A stretch of DNA of 64,000 nt from Pseudomonas sp. HOU2 (lineage in GTDB: Bacteria > Pseudomonadota > Gammaproteobacteria > Pseudomonadales > Pseudomonadaceae). The notes below the pieces were generated by a model. The model was not told the DNA's origin. It ran no database searches and saw nothing but the letters and a program-made list of their open reading frames with translations. Both the position numbers and the translations under genes were made by a program. The stretch spans positions 2,976,001 through 3,040,000 of the forward strand of contig NZ_CP160398.1 in the NCBI RefSeq assembly GCF_040729435.1, in the 5' to 3' direction. This document shows, in pieces, positions 1 through 8,271 of this stretch; positions within the stretch are counted from its first letter, which is position 1, and each line of letters opens with the position of its first letter.

Positions 1-448
1 AGGGATAAAACACCAGCACCAGTACCACAATCACCCCGCCGGTAGAGCGCACGCGTGGCAGGCGCAAGCCGCTGCCGAACCACTCACGCAGCAGGGTTTG
101 CACCGGGCCGGCAAAGTCCAGCAGGCCGACGAAGACGAACGCCAACACGTAGGCCGGGATGGCGAACGGCAGCATCAAGGCCCAGTCGAGCCAGCGGCGT
201 CCGGGGAATTCGCAGAGGCTGGTGAGCCAGGCGAGGCTGACACCGAGCAGCGTCACGCCGACACCAACGCCGAGTACCAGCGTCAGGGTATTGCCCAGCA
301 GGCGCGGCATCTGGGTTTCCCACAGGTGCGACCAGATCTGCTGATCGATGGTCTGCCACGACAACAGCAGAACACTCAGGGGCAACAGCACCAGCGCGGC
401 AATGACGAGGACGATGGGGTACCAGCGGCGTTGGGCGGGGTGGGCCAA
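1..448 (-). CDS. Iron(III) ABC transporter permease, FbpB-like, partial (3' end outside window)
   Basis: Inner-membrane permease of a ferric-iron ABC importer; only the N-terminal ~149 residues are present because the gene runs off the left edge. The reading frame begins near AHPAQRRWYP, then gives a long hydrophobic segment (LVIAALVLLPLSVLLL), a periplasmic loop with WQTIDQQ, and further membrane helices including LMLPFAIPAYVLAFVF. I place the start at TTG 448 because that is where family members begin in my memory; GTG 493 is an in-frame alternative. It lies downstream of the iron-binding protein on the same strand, with a palindromic repeat pair between them, so the two form one transport locus. 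Substrate iron is inferred mainly from the binding protein. Confidence 0.85.
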   Translation of the reverse strand, partial: MAHPAQRRWYPIVLVIAALVLLPLSVLLLSWQTIDQQIWSHLWETQMPRLLGNTLTLVLGVGVGVTLLGVSLAWLTSLCEFPGRRWLDWALMLPFAIPAYVLAFVFVGLLDFAGPVQTLLREWFGSGLRLPRVRSTGGVIVVLVLVFYP

Positions 449-497
449 GGGGGTTCTCTGCAAGAGGGCCAACGCCCAATCGACGTCGACCACATGT

Positions 498-626
498 TGT
501 GGCGAGGGAGCTTGCTCCCGCTCGGCTGCGAAGCAGCCGCAGGAGGTTAACAGTTCAATTCACGCCAGACGCAAGGGCGCCATGGGGCCGCTTCGCGACC
601 CAGCGGGAGCAAGCTCCCTCGCCACA
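498..626. repeat. REPIN-like inverted repeat pair (copy A of the GAGGGAGCTTGCTCCC family)
   Basis: The 5' arm starts TGTGGCGAGGGAGCTTGCTC and the 3' arm is its inverse, ending AGCTCCCTCGCCACA. Each arm contains its own palindrome (GGGAGCTTGCTCCC), and the two arms face each other about 80 nt apart. The same arms recur at 1775, 30284, 32021, 46851 and 62383. This copy sits between the iron-binding protein and the permease of one transporter, so it may affect the transcript between the two genes. Confidence 0.9.
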
Positions 627-649
627 GAGGGCTCGCCGTGGTGGCCGGC

Positions 650-1654
650 TCAGTTCCAGCCCGCCCGATCCATCATGCGGATCGCTTCCGCCTGACGCTT
701 GCCCGCCACTTCCACCGGCAAGGTGTCAGCGACGAACTTGCCCCACGCCGCCACTTCTTCCGAAGGCTTCACCGCCGGATTGGCCGGGAATTCCTGGTTG
801 ACGTCGGCGAAGATCTTCTGCGCCTCAGGCGTGGTCATCCACTCGACCAGCGCCTTGGCGGCTTCCGGGTGCGGTGCATGTTTGGTCAGACCGATACCCG
901 ACAGGTTCACATGCACGCCGCGATCGGCCTGATTCGGCCAGAACAGTTTCACCGGCAGGTCTGGCTTCTGCTTGTGCAGGCGCCCGTAGTAGTAGGTGTT
1001 GACGATGCCGACATCGCATTGCCCGGCGTTGATCGCTTCCAGCACCGCAACGTCATCGGAGAACACATCGGTGGACAGGTTGTTGACCCAGCCCTTGAGG
1101 ATCTTCTCGGTCTTCTCGGCGCCGTGCACTTCGATCATGGTCGCGGTCAGCGACTGGTTGTAGACCTTCTTCGCCGTGCGCAGGCACAGGCGCCCTTCCC
1201 AGTTCTTGTCGGCCAGCGCTTCGTAGGTGGTCAGTTCGCCCGGCTTAACGCGCTCGGTGGAATAGGCGATGGTTCTCGCGCGCAGGCTCAGGCCGGTCCA
1301 GGCGTGGCTGGAGGAGCGGTATTGTGCGGGAATATTCGTATCGATAGTTTTCGAGGTGAACGGCTGCAGAATGCCCATCTGCTCGGCCTGCCAGAGGTTG
1401 CCGGCATCGACGGTCAGCAGCAGATCAGCGGTGGCGTTTTCGCCTTCGGCCTTGATCCGCTGCATCAGCGGCGCTTCCTTGTCGGTGATGAACTTGATCT
1501 TCACCCCGGTTTTTGCGGTGTAGGCGTCGAATACCGGTTTGATCAGCTCATCGATACGCGAGGAGTAGACCACCACCTCGTCGGCGGCCTGGGCGGTGGT
1601 ACTGCCGATCAGGGTCAGGGCCAGTGCGGTCAGAAGACGCTTGGGTGCCAACAT
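650..1654 (-). CDS. Fe(III) ABC transporter periplasmic binding protein (FbpA/FutA family)
   Basis: Periplasmic ferric-iron binding protein of 334 residues that delivers iron to the adjacent FbpB-like permease. Residues 1-23 form a signal peptide ending AQA before ADEVVVYSS. The mature protein has the family N-terminus VVYSSR and the iron-ligating tyrosine cluster NTYYYGR at about 219-225. Further family blocks are [14 protein letters not shown] and [17 protein letters not shown]. Length is normal for the family. The upstream region holds a candidate Fur site at 1687-1707, which fits iron repression. Class I iron-binding proteins and other metal-binding relatives share the fold, so the exact metal is an inference. 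Confidence 0.93.
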   Translation of the reverse strand: MLAPKRLLTALALTLIGSTTAQAADEVVVYSSRIDELIKPVFDAYTAKTGVKIKFITDKEAPLMQRIKAEGENATADLLLTVDAGNLWQAEQMGILQPFTSKTIDTNIPAQYRSSSHAWTGLSLRARTIAYSTERVKPGELTTYEALADKNWEGRLCLRTAKKVYNQSLTATMIEVHGAEKTEKILKGWVNNLSTDVFSDDVAVLEAINAGQCDVGIVNTYYYGRLHKQKPDLPVKLFWPNQADRGVHVNLSGIGLTKHAPHPEAAKALVEWMTTPEAQKIFADVNQEFPANPAVKPSEEVAAWGKFVADTLPVEVAGKRQAEAIRMMDRAGWN

Positions 1655-1686
1655 GGGAGTGGTCTCTCGGTCGGAAAATGTGGGCC

Positions 1687-1707
1687 AAATGATAAGGACT
1701 CACATTT
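1687..1707. promoter_or_regulatory. Candidate Fur box upstream of the iron-binding protein gene
   Basis: A 21-nt imperfect palindrome beginning AAATGATAAGG and ending CTCACATTT lies about 33 nt upstream of the iron-binding protein start. The outer five bases on each side (AAATG/CATTT) are perfectly symmetrical and the left arm contains GATAA as in Fur consensus sites; the right arm is degenerate. It is offered on position and partial consensus only. Confidence 0.35.
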
Positions 1708-1774
1708 ACCACCTCAATCGAACTCTTTTCCAAGGAGTTACCAGATGTTGCATGACCTGCAAATTGCTGGTCTC

Positions 1775-1881
1775 TGTGGCGAGGGAGCTTGCTCCCGCTG
1801 GAGGCCGAAGGACTCCCAATGTTGCCAAAATGGCTTTTGGGGCCGCTTCGCAGCCCAGCGGGAGCAAGCTCCCTCGCCACA
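1775..1881. repeat. REPIN-like inverted repeat pair (copy B)
   Basis: Both arms match the repeat at 498-626 (TGTGGCGAGGGAGCTTGCTC and its inverse ending CTCGCCACA) with a different ~60 nt inner spacer. It lies between the iron-binding protein promoter region and the 3' end of the UbiI-like gene. Confidence 0.9.
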
Positions 1882-1896
1882 AAGAAGTAATTGTCT

Positions 1897-3120
1897 TCAG
1901 GGTTTGGCGAGCGCCGGAAGGTCGCCTGTAAGGCCAAGTGCTTCGCGAACAAATAGAGCCTTGGCCTCCGGCATCTGCTCCACCAGCTTCAACCCGGCGT
2001 TACGCAACCAGCGCACCGGCAGCGGATCGGCCTGGAACAAGCGCTCGAAGCCCTCCATCGCCGCCATCAATGCCAGATTGTGCGGCATGCGCCGACGCTC
2101 GTAGCGGCTCAGCACTTTCACATCGGCCAGACGCTCGCCACGTTCGGCGGCTTGCAACAGCACTTCAGCCAGCACCGCCGCATCGAGGAAGCCGAGGTTC
2201 ACACCCTGCCCGGCCAACGGGTGAATGGTATGCGCCGCATCACCGATCAGCGCCAGCCCTTCGGCTACATAGCGCTTGGCATGCCGTTGACGCAGCGGTA
2301 CGCACAGACGCGGATCGGCACTGATCACTTCGCCCAGGCAACCTTCGAATGCACGCTCCAGCTCACGGCAGAACGCGGTTTCATCCAGCGCCATCAGGCG
2401 TTCGGCTTCACTCGGCGTAGTCGACCAGACGATCGAGCACCAGTCCTGCTGCCCATCGCGCTCCAGCGGCAGAAACGCCAGCGGCCCGTGATCGGTGAAA
2501 CGCTGCCACGCGGTCATCCGGTGCGGCTTGCTGCTGCGCACGCTGGTGACGATGGCGTGGTGAAGGTAATCCCACTCGCGGGTGGCGACACCGGTCAGCC
2601 GGCGCACCGCCGAATTGGCGCCGTCCGCTGCAATCACCAGCGGCGCACGCAACTGCCGACCATCGGCCAGGGTCAGCAGCCAGTCATCGCCGGAGCGGCG
2701 CATCTGTTCCAGCCGTGCGTTGGCCAGCATGCCCAGATCGCAGTCGTGCAAACGATCGAGCAAGGCATCCTGCACCACGCGGTTTTCGACGATATGCCCC
2801 AGCACCTCGGCATGCACGCTGCTCGCCGAGAAATGAATCTGGCCGGTGCCGCTGCCGTCCCACACGTGCATGTCGGTGTACGGGCTGCTGCGGCGCTTGG
2901 CGATGCCGTCCCAGACGCCAAGGCGTTCGAGTATCCGCTGGCTGGCCGCCGACAAGGCGCTGACCCGCGGCTCGAACGGCGCGGTCGCGTCGAACGGTTT
3001 GACGCTCAGCGGGCTGCCGTCGAGCAGCAACACTTCGAGGCCGCTGTCCTGCAACGCCAACGCGAGGGCGCTGCCGACCATTCCGGCTCCGACAATCAGC
3101 AGATCTGCGCGCATTTCCAT
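1897..3120 (-). CDS. FAD-dependent ubiquinone-biosynthesis hydroxylase, UbiI/VisC-like
   Basis: Flavoprotein monooxygenase of 407 residues in the UbiH/UbiF/UbiI family, which hydroxylates the aromatic ring of ubiquinone precursors at the inner membrane face. It shows the N-terminal FAD-binding GAGMVGSALALAL (about 11-23), the conserved middle motif around ADGANSAVRR, and the family signature GDAAHTIHPLAGQGVNLG near residue 300. It lies 103 nt downstream of ubiH on the same strand, with a strong hairpin between them. P. aeruginosa also has a monooxygenase here (PA5221, from memory). Which carbon it hydroxylates (C5 or C6) cannot be read from the sequence. Confidence 0.9.
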   Translation of the reverse strand: MEMRADLLIVGAGMVGSALALALQDSGLEVLLLDGSPLSVKPFDATAPFEPRVSALSAASQRILERLGVWDGIAKRRSSPYTDMHVWDGSGTGQIHFSASSVHAEVLGHIVENRVVQDALLDRLHDCDLGMLANARLEQMRRSGDDWLLTLADGRQLRAPLVIAADGANSAVRRLTGVATREWDYLHHAIVTSVRSSKPHRMTAWQRFTDHGPLAFLPLERDGQQDWCSIVWSTTPSEAERLMALDETAFCRELERAFEGCLGEVISADPRLCVPLRQRHAKRYVAEGLALIGDAAHTIHPLAGQGVNLGFLDAAVLAEVLLQAAERGERLADVKVLSRYERRRMPHNLALMAAMEGFERLFQADPLPVRWLRNAGLKLVEQMPEAKALFVREALGLTGDLPALAKP

Positions 3121-3171
3121 GCTTTAAGCCTGTCTCGCTGGCGGCATGCGCCGCCCGTAAAGGGTTTTAGC

Positions 3172-3196
3172 CAGCGCGCCAGTTAGTGGCGCGCTG
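3172..3196. other. Intergenic hairpin between ubiH and the UbiI-like gene
   Basis: A perfect 10-bp stem (CAGCGCGCCA, 5-nt loop, TGGCGCGCTG) lies in the 103-nt gap between two co-directional ubiquinone genes. No T-run follows on the minus strand, so it is more likely a processing or stabilising structure than an intrinsic terminator. Confidence 0.6.
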
Positions 3197-3223
3197 CTGA
3201 AAGTGAAAGTGCCGACCCGCCGC

Positions 3224-4411
3224 TCAAGCATCCGGACGCGTCCCCAGCCCCATGGCCTGACGAGCAAACCAGCGCTTGGCCGGTGGCAACAGATCGAGAC
3301 CGAGCAGGCCGATGTTGCGGCCCAGCGAGACCAGCGGCTGAGTGCTGCCGAACAGGCGGGTGACCTGATCAGAGAAGCCCACGGTGAGCTCCTGATCCAG
3401 ACGCTGCCGCTCGCGATAGGCCTGCAAGGTGGCGAAGTCGCCCAGCGGCTGGTCACTGGCGAGCAGTGCGGCAGCCAGCGCATCAGCATCCCGCAGGGAC
3501 AGGTTGAAACCTTGTCCGGCAATCGGGTGCAGGCTGTGCGCGGCATTGCCGAGCACGGCCAGATGCGAGCGTACTTGCTCCTCGGCCTCGACCAGCGACA
3601 GCGGATACAAATGCCGCGCACCGACCTGTTTCAAGGTGCCGAGGCGGTAGCCGAACACACCTTGCAGTTCGCTGAGAAAATCGCGCTCGCTGAGGTCTGC
3701 CAGGCGTTGCGCGTCCATGCCCAGGCGGGTCCAGACCAGTGCGCAACGGTTGTCCGGCAGCGGCAGCAAGGCCATTGGGCCTTCGTCGGTGAAACGCTCG
3801 AAGGCCATGCCGTTGTGCGCTTCGCTCGGGGTGATGTTGGCGATCAGCGCGCTCTGGTTGTACGGACGCTTGCGCACGTTGATGCCCAGTTGCTCGCGCA
3901 GACCGGAACGGCCGCCATCGGCCAGCACCGCCAGATCGCACTCGACAATGGTTTCATCGTTGAGGGTCAGGCGATAGCCGTCGGGCAGCGGCTCCATGCG
4001 CGTGACTTCCGCCGGGCAGCGCCAGCTGATCACGTCTTTATCGAGGTGTTGCCACAGGCACTGGCCGAGCCAGGCGTTTTCCACCACGTAGCCAAGCGCT
4101 GGCACGCCCTCTTCCATCGCCGACAGGCGGGCAGTGGAGAAGCGACCACGGTCGGAGACGTGAATCTGTTTGATCGGCTCGGCGCGGCGGGAAATCTCCT
4201 GCCACACGCCCAGCCGTTGATAGATCTGCCGCGAACCGAAGGACAGCGCCGACGAACGCGCGTCGTAACTCGGCTGCCAGCTGTCGCCGGGGGCGAACGG
4301 TTCGATCAGGACGATTTTCCAGCCGCGGGCCTTGGCCCCGGCCTGCAAGGCCAACGCCAGGCTGGCGCCGACCAGGCCGCCACCGATGATTGCCAGATTG
4401 ACTCGACTCAT
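3224..4411 (-). CDS. ubiH: 2-octaprenyl-6-methoxyphenol hydroxylase UbiH
   Basis: FAD-dependent monooxygenase of 395 residues acting in aerobic ubiquinone synthesis at the ring C1 hydroxylation step. It has the dinucleotide-binding motif GGGLVGASLALAL at about 10-22, the DGGRSGLREQL block near 160, and the UbiH-family signature GNAAHSLHPIAGQGFNL near 290, where Asn replaces the Asp of the commoner GDAAH. Its ATG overlaps the pepP stop codon by 4 nt (ATGA), so it is translationally coupled to pepP. The order pepP-ubiH is widely conserved in gammaproteobacteria and supports the UbiH call over the neighbouring UbiI-like paralogue. Confidence 0.93.
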   Translation of the reverse strand: MSRVNLAIIGGGLVGASLALALQAGAKARGWKIVLIEPFAPGDSWQPSYDARSSALSFGSRQIYQRLGVWQEISRRAEPIKQIHVSDRGRFSTARLSAMEEGVPALGYVVENAWLGQCLWQHLDKDVISWRCPAEVTRMEPLPDGYRLTLNDETIVECDLAVLADGGRSGLREQLGINVRKRPYNQSALIANITPSEAHNGMAFERFTDEGPMALLPLPDNRCALVWTRLGMDAQRLADLSERDFLSELQGVFGYRLGTLKQVGARHLYPLSLVEAEEQVRSHLAVLGNAAHSLHPIAGQGFNLSLRDADALAAALLASDQPLGDFATLQAYRERQRLDQELTVGFSDQVTRLFGSTQPLVSLGRNIGLLGLDLLPPAKRWFARQAMGLGTRPDA

Positions 4412-5742
4412 GCCGCGTGTGTCCGTGCTTGCGCCATCAGCGCTTCGATCTCGGCGACGGTTTTCGGTACGCCGCTGGTCAATATTTCACAACCGGTCTT
4501 GGTCACTACCACGTCATCCTCGATGCGCACGCCAATGCCGCGCCATTTCTTCGCTACGTGCTGGTTGTCCGGGGCGATATAGATGCCCGGTTCCACGGTC
4601 AGCGCCATGCCGACCTCCAGCACCCGCCATTCGCCGCCGACCTTGTACTCGCCGACGTCGTGTACATCCATGCCCAGCCAGTGGCCGGCACGGTGCATGT
4701 AAAACGCTTTATAGGCTTCGGTCGCGATCAACTCGTCGACCTCGCCTTGCAGGATGCCGAGCTTGACCAGGCCTGCGGTAATCACCCGTACCGTGGCTTC
4801 GTGCGCCTGGTTCCAGTTTTTGTTCGGGGCGATTTCAGCGAACGCGGCTTCCTGCGAAGCCAGCACCAGTTCGTAGATCGCTTTCTGCTCAGCGGAAAAC
4901 TTGCCGTTGACCGGCCAGGTGCGGGTGATGTCGCTGGCGTAGCAGTCGATTTCGCAACCGGCGTCGATCAACACCAGATCGCCGTCCTTGAGCAGCGCGT
5001 CATTCTGCTGGTAATGCAGGATGCAGCTGTTGCGCCCGGCGGCGACGATCGAACCGTAGGCCGGCATCTTCGCCCCGCCCTTGCGGAACTCGTAATCGAG
5101 CTCGGCTTCAAGGCTGTACTCGTACAAACCCGGCTGGCTGGCCTGCATCGCCCGGATATGCGCCTGAGCAGAGATCCGTGCGGCTTCGCGCATCACCTTC
5201 ACTTCTGCCGCCGATTTATACAGGCGCATGTCGTGCAGCAGATGATCCAGGGCAACGAATTCGTTCGGTGGCTGGGCGCCGAGGTGCGCCTTGGAACGGA
5301 TCACGTTGATCCAGTCCATCAGGTGCCGATCGAACTCCGGGTTGCTGCCCATCGCCGAATACACCCGGTCGCGACCCTCGATCAGGCCCGGCAGGATGTC
5401 GTCGATGTCGGTAATCGGGAACGCGTCGTCAGCGCCGTAATCACGGACTGCACCTTCCTGCCCTGCGCGCAGGCCGTCCCACAACTCGCGTTCGGCGTTA
5501 CGCTCACGGCAGAACAGTACGTACTCGCCGTGCTCACGGCCGGGCATCAGAACGATGACGGCCTGCGGCTCGGGGAAACCGCTGAGGTACTGGAAGTCGC
5601 TGTCCTGACGGTAGACGTGCTCGACGTCGCGGTTGCGGATCGCGACCGCGGCGGCGGGCAGGATCGCGATACTGTTGGGTTCCATCTGCGCCATCAGGGC
5701 CTTGCGGCGACGGCTGTATTCCGCTTTGGGGATATGGGTCAT
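4408..5742 (-). CDS. pepP: Xaa-Pro aminopeptidase PepP
   Basis: Cytosolic metallopeptidase of 444 residues that removes N-terminal residues preceding proline. The creatinase-like N-terminal domain (MTHIPKAEYSRRRKAL) is followed by the pita-bread catalytic domain. Its dimetal ligands are visible as the Asp pair in DAGCEIDCYASDITRTWPV, the His of HRAGHWLGMDVHD, and the Glu residues of TVEPGIYI and GVRIEDDV. Length matches E. coli PepP (441). It is the second gene of a YgfB-PepP-UbiH run; the YgfB gene ends 27 nt upstream. Confidence 0.96.
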   Translation of the reverse strand: MTHIPKAEYSRRRKALMAQMEPNSIAILPAAAVAIRNRDVEHVYRQDSDFQYLSGFPEPQAVIVLMPGREHGEYVLFCRERNAERELWDGLRAGQEGAVRDYGADDAFPITDIDDILPGLIEGRDRVYSAMGSNPEFDRHLMDWINVIRSKAHLGAQPPNEFVALDHLLHDMRLYKSAAEVKVMREAARISAQAHIRAMQASQPGLYEYSLEAELDYEFRKGGAKMPAYGSIVAAGRNSCILHYQQNDALLKDGDLVLIDAGCEIDCYASDITRTWPVNGKFSAEQKAIYELVLASQEAAFAEIAPNKNWNQAHEATVRVITAGLVKLGILQGEVDELIATEAYKAFYMHRAGHWLGMDVHDVGEYKVGGEWRVLEVGMALTVEPGIYIAPDNQHVAKKWRGIGVRIEDDVVVTKTGCEILTSGVPKTVAEIEALMAQARTHAA

Positions 5743-5769
5743 GGGCAGATGGCTTTCCCTGGCACGCGA

Positions 5770-6330
5770 TTAATGCAGCGACGGCTTGGCGGCTGGCGGC
5801 ACGTCGGCTTTTTTGGTTTCCGAGAACAGCAGCAGCGGCGCGACGCGCAGGTATTCCATGACTTCCATGTAATCGCTTTCGCCGTCTTCGGACTCTTCCA
5901 GGGCGTCTTGCACCTGGGAGATCGCGGCCAGATCCTGCAGCACTTCGGTGGCTTCGGTGCTGAGCATGCTGCTGTCGCGGCAGTTCAGGCCGAAACCGCT
6001 GAGGAAGCCCTGGCACCATTCGCCCAGCGCGGCAGCACGCTCGGCCAGTGGTGCGTCATCGGTTGGCAGCAGCAGAACGACGGTGACGTCGCTGCCGGTC
6101 AACTCACCCTTGACCATTTCTTGCAGGCCGATCAGGGCGTTGCGGACGTTGTCCTGGATGTCGCCTTCGAGCAGTTCGGCGGCGTCGATCAGCCAGCCTT
6201 CGTTATCGAAGCCGGCACCGGCACAACTGCGGCCGAGCAGCAGGCCGTGCAGTTCGGCAGGCGAGACGTTGTGGCCGCTGGCAGTCAGCAGGGTGGCAAA
6301 GGCTTGGTACGGGGAATTCGCAATGGTCAT
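5770..6330 (-). CDS. ygfB: YgfB/YecA family protein (UPF0149)
   Basis: Protein of 186 residues in the UPF0149 family, with the family pattern [10 protein letters not shown] near the N-terminus, [28 protein letters not shown] in the middle and [21 protein letters not shown] near the C-terminus. No enzymatic motif is seen. In P. aeruginosa the YgfB protein has been linked to control of ampDh3 and beta-lactam resistance through the regulator AlpA; whether that applies here is unknown. It heads the pepP-ubiH gene run and is divergent from the small coiled-coil protein/zapA pair, as in other gammaproteobacteria. Confidence 0.9.
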   Translation of the reverse strand: MTIANSPYQAFATLLTASGHNVSPAELHGLLLGRSCAGAGFDNEGWLIDAAELLEGDIQDNVRNALIGLQEMVKGELTGSDVTVVLLLPTDDAPLAERAAALGEWCQGFLSGFGLNCRDSSMLSTEATEVLQDLAAISQVQDALEESEDGESDYMEVMEYLRVAPLLLFSETKKADVPPAAKPSLH

Positions 6331-6446
6331 GGGCAGCTAGGCGCCAGACGGCGCTATGTCTAGAATGAAGGCCTTGTATCCTACATCGACAGACTCGCCA
6401 AGACTATTAAAGGCTGTCCGCCAGCCAGGCGCCTGCCGCCCATCAG

Positions 6447-6674
6447 ATGAATTCAGTGGACACAATGGAAGACACCGACCTGCAAGCGCTGTTGGCCAGA
6501 CTCGAAAAGCTGATTAGCCGAGTCGAGCAACTAAAGAGTCAAAACGCACTCTTACTAGCTCAGGAAAAGACCTGGCGCGAGGAACGCGCTCACCTCATTG
6601 AAAAAAACGAAATCGCCCGGCGTAAGGTCGAATCGATGATTTCGCGCCTCAAGGCCCTGGAGCAAGACTCATGA
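6447..6674 (+). CDS. Small coiled-coil protein, TIGR02449/ZapB-like
   Basis: Protein of 75 residues predicted to be one long coiled coil, with heptad-like leucines in LQALLARLEKLISRVEQLKSQNALLL and a second helix ending SRLKALEQDS. It resembles the TIGR02449 family and, loosely, the division factor ZapB. ATG 6447 gives MNSVDTMEDTD; ATG 6465 (MEDTDLQ) is an alternative start. Its stop codon overlaps the ATG of zapA by 4 nt, so the two are translationally coupled, which fits a shared role at the division ring. The division role is inferred from this coupling. Confidence 0.85.
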   Translation: MNSVDTMEDTDLQALLARLEKLISRVEQLKSQNALLLAQEKTWREERAHLIEKNEIARRKVESMISRLKALEQDS

Positions 6675-6988
6675 GTTCAAGCAATAGCGTTACCGTGCAG
6701 ATCCTCGACAAAGAATATTCGATCATCTGCCCCCAGGAAGAACGCAGCAATCTGGTCAGCGCCGCCCGCTACCTGGACGGCAAGATGCGCGAGATCCGCA
6801 GCAGCGGCAAAGTCATCGGCGCCGACCGTATTGCGGTGATGGCCGCGCTGAACATCACCCACGACCTCTTGCACAAAGAAGAGCGCCCGGACATCCAGGC
6901 CAGCGGCTCGACCCGTGAACAGGTGCGCGACTTGCTCGATCGTGTCGATCTGGTGCTGGCCGACGATCCGGACATCAGCAAGGGCTGA
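6671..6988 (+). CDS. zapA: Cell division protein ZapA
   Basis: Cytoplasmic FtsZ-ring stabiliser of 105 residues. The N-terminal globular domain carries the family pattern VTVQILDKEYSIICPQEE and the helix SAARYLDGKMREIR, then GADRIAVMAALNITHDL, followed by a C-terminal helix for dimer/tetramer coiled-coil formation. Length matches E. coli ZapA (109). It sits directly upstream of 6S RNA and the fau/ygfA gene, the conserved zapA-ssrS-fau order of gammaproteobacteria. Confidence 0.94.
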   Translation: MSSSNSVTVQILDKEYSIICPQEERSNLVSAARYLDGKMREIRSSGKVIGADRIAVMAALNITHDLLHKEERPDIQASGSTREQVRDLLDRVDLVLADDPDISKG

Positions 6989-7007
6989 TTCGCCAGGCCG
7001 CTTGAGG

Positions 7008-7013
7008 TATACT
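7008..7013 (+). promoter_or_regulatory. Sigma-70 -10 box of 6S RNA (TATACT)
   Basis: TATACT lies 7 nt upstream of the proposed 6S RNA 5' end, right after the zapA stop. No convincing -35 hexamer is seen 17 nt further upstream. Confidence 0.5.
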
Positions 7014-7019
7014 CGCGGC

Positions 7020-7198
7020 ACTCCCTGGGGTGCTTGCCAGTTGACGATGTCCCTGAGCCGATTTGCACTACCCTGGAGGTTGCACGTTGGGCTGGTGTGC
7101 ATGTCCGCCAGACGGAAAGCCTTAAAGTCTACTGCATCCTCCACCTTGAACTTTCGGGTTCAAGGGCTAAGTTGACAGCGGTTCATCCGGGGAGCCTG
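7020..7198 (+). ncRNA. ssrS: 6S RNA
   Basis: 6S RNA is an abundant mimic of an open promoter that binds sigma-70 RNA polymerase in stationary phase. The call rests on position (between zapA and the 5-formyl-THF cyclo-ligase gene, its conserved locus) and on structure. No open reading frame occupies the roughly 290-nt gap. A -10 box precedes it, and the two ends can pair over a long interrupted helix (the GGGGTGCTTGCC side with the GGTTCATCCGGGGAG side). A strong intrinsic terminator follows at 7204-7239. The exact ends are estimates, within about 10 nt. Confidence 0.82.
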
Positions 7199-7203
7199 AT
7201 TCG

Positions 7204-7239
7204 AATCCGATGCCGGTTTTTGCCGGCATCGGATTTTTT
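7204..7239 (+). terminator. Intrinsic terminator downstream of 6S RNA
   Basis: A perfect 13-bp stem (AATCCGATGCCGG, short T-rich loop, CCGGCATCGGATT) is followed by a T-run. It ends the 6S transcript about 40 nt before the fau start. Confidence 0.88.
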
Positions 7240-7277
7240 ATGCGTGCGTTTTCGCCCTCACCTGCCGAAGCCGAACC

Positions 7278-7883
7278 ATGACCGAACCTGCGCTGCTGCC
7301 CCGCCCGCAACTCCGCCGCCTGCTGCGCAAGGCGCGCCGCGCGCTGACTGCCGGTGAACAGCGGCAGGCCGCCAAAGGCCTGTTCCGCCAACTGGCGCAA
7401 GACCCGCACTTTCGCCGGGCGAAACACATTTCCCTGTATCTGCCGACCGATGGCGAAATCGACCCGCGCCTGCTGCTGCGCGAAGCCCAGCGTCGGGGCA
7501 AAGCCACGTATCTGCCGGTGCTCAGCGCCTGGCCGCGAACCAAAATGGTGTTTCAGCGGATTCGCCCCGGAGAAAAGCTCAAGCCCAATCGCTTCCGTAT
7601 TCTTGAGCCTCGGGCCAATCTGGCTCGTCAGCGCAAGATCTGGACCCTGGACCTGGTGCTGTTGCCACTGGTGGGGTTTGACGATGTTGGCGGACGTCTG
7701 GGGATGGGCGGCGGATTCTACGATCGCAGTCTGGCGTATCTGGCCCGGCGCAAGAATTGGCGCAAGCCGACGTTGCTGGGCCTGGCCCATGAATGTCAGA
7801 AGGTCGAACGCCTGGCGCAGGCAAGCTGGGATGTACCGTTGCAAGGCACGGTCACCGATAAGGCGTGGTATTTCGCAGGGTAG
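7278..7883 (+). CDS. fau: 5-formyltetrahydrofolate cyclo-ligase
   Basis: ATP-dependent enzyme of 201 residues converting 5-formyl-THF to 5,10-methenyl-THF. Visible features are the basic N-terminus with RRLLRKARRAL, the substrate block LYLPTDGEIDPRLLL (about 52-66) and the C-terminal family signature LPLVGFDDVGGRLGMGGGFYDR (near 129-150). Length is typical. Linkage of this gene to 6S RNA is conserved across gammaproteobacteria and has been tied to folate metabolism in persisters; that link is established for other species. Confidence 0.94.
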   Translation: MTEPALLPRPQLRRLLRKARRALTAGEQRQAAKGLFRQLAQDPHFRRAKHISLYLPTDGEIDPRLLLREAQRRGKATYLPVLSAWPRTKMVFQRIRPGEKLKPNRFRILEPRANLARQRKIWTLDLVLLPLVGFDDVGGRLGMGGGFYDRSLAYLARRKNWRKPTLLGLAHECQKVERLAQASWDVPLQGTVTDKAWYFAG

Positions 7884-7918
7884 ACGCCGCGCAGATCAGC
7901 GGCGTCGGGAAGGCAGTT

Positions 7919-8074
7919 TCAGCGTTTGAAGGCGCTCGACTGTTGGACCTGTTGCGCGACTTCAACCGGAGCATCGGTCTTGCTCGTCCACAGACTTTGC
8001 GCGTAACCGGTGGTCACGACGCCAAGGCCGAACAAAATAACCAAAGTCCATAGCAAATCCGGTTTGCGTTTCAT
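7919..8074 (-). CDS. Small single-pass membrane protein (51 aa), function unknown
   Basis: A 51-residue reading frame on the minus strand, starting ATG 8074 behind a strong ribosome-binding site (TTGAGGGGGG about 7 nt upstream). The protein begins MKRKPDLL, has one hydrophobic helix (LWTLVILFGLGVVTTGY, residues 8-24) and a polar periplasmic-side tail ending SSAFKR. Positive charge before the helix predicts N-in orientation. I believe near-identical short proteins occur at this place in other Pseudomonas. It is convergent with fau, their stops lying 35 nt apart. No function can be given. Confidence 0.72.
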   Translation of the reverse strand: MKRKPDLLWTLVILFGLGVVTTGYAQSLWTSKTDAPVEVAQQVQQSSAFKR

Positions 8075-8271
8075 CGATTGCCCCCCTCAAGGCACATCAT
8101 CACGATGACAGCAGCGGTTTCCGTTCGTAGGCCGTGCAGCAGCGTCAAGCTTTAAAGGCCGGCATTTTGCGACAACGTGAACCTCGGCGCAAACGCTGAC
8201 GTCAACCGACCGTCGGTTTGTCATAAAATTGCCCGACAACCTGCCCAATGACCGCTTGAGGAGAAAAAGAC

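Noticed and set aside
638..2104. Long plus-strand frame of 488 codons opposite the iron-binding protein gene
   Set aside because: It has no family motif or ribosome-binding site and runs antisense through a well-supported gene; it is a shadow of GC-rich third positions.
4417..6363. Plus-strand frame of 648 codons across pepP and ygfB
   Set aside because: It is antisense to two recognised genes, and its composition (His/Gln/Arg-rich) is typical of a complementary frame.
7883..7908. Stem-loop GACGCCGC/GCGGCGTC after fau, considered as an intrinsic terminator
   Set aside because: No T-run follows on either strand, so terminator function is not supported.
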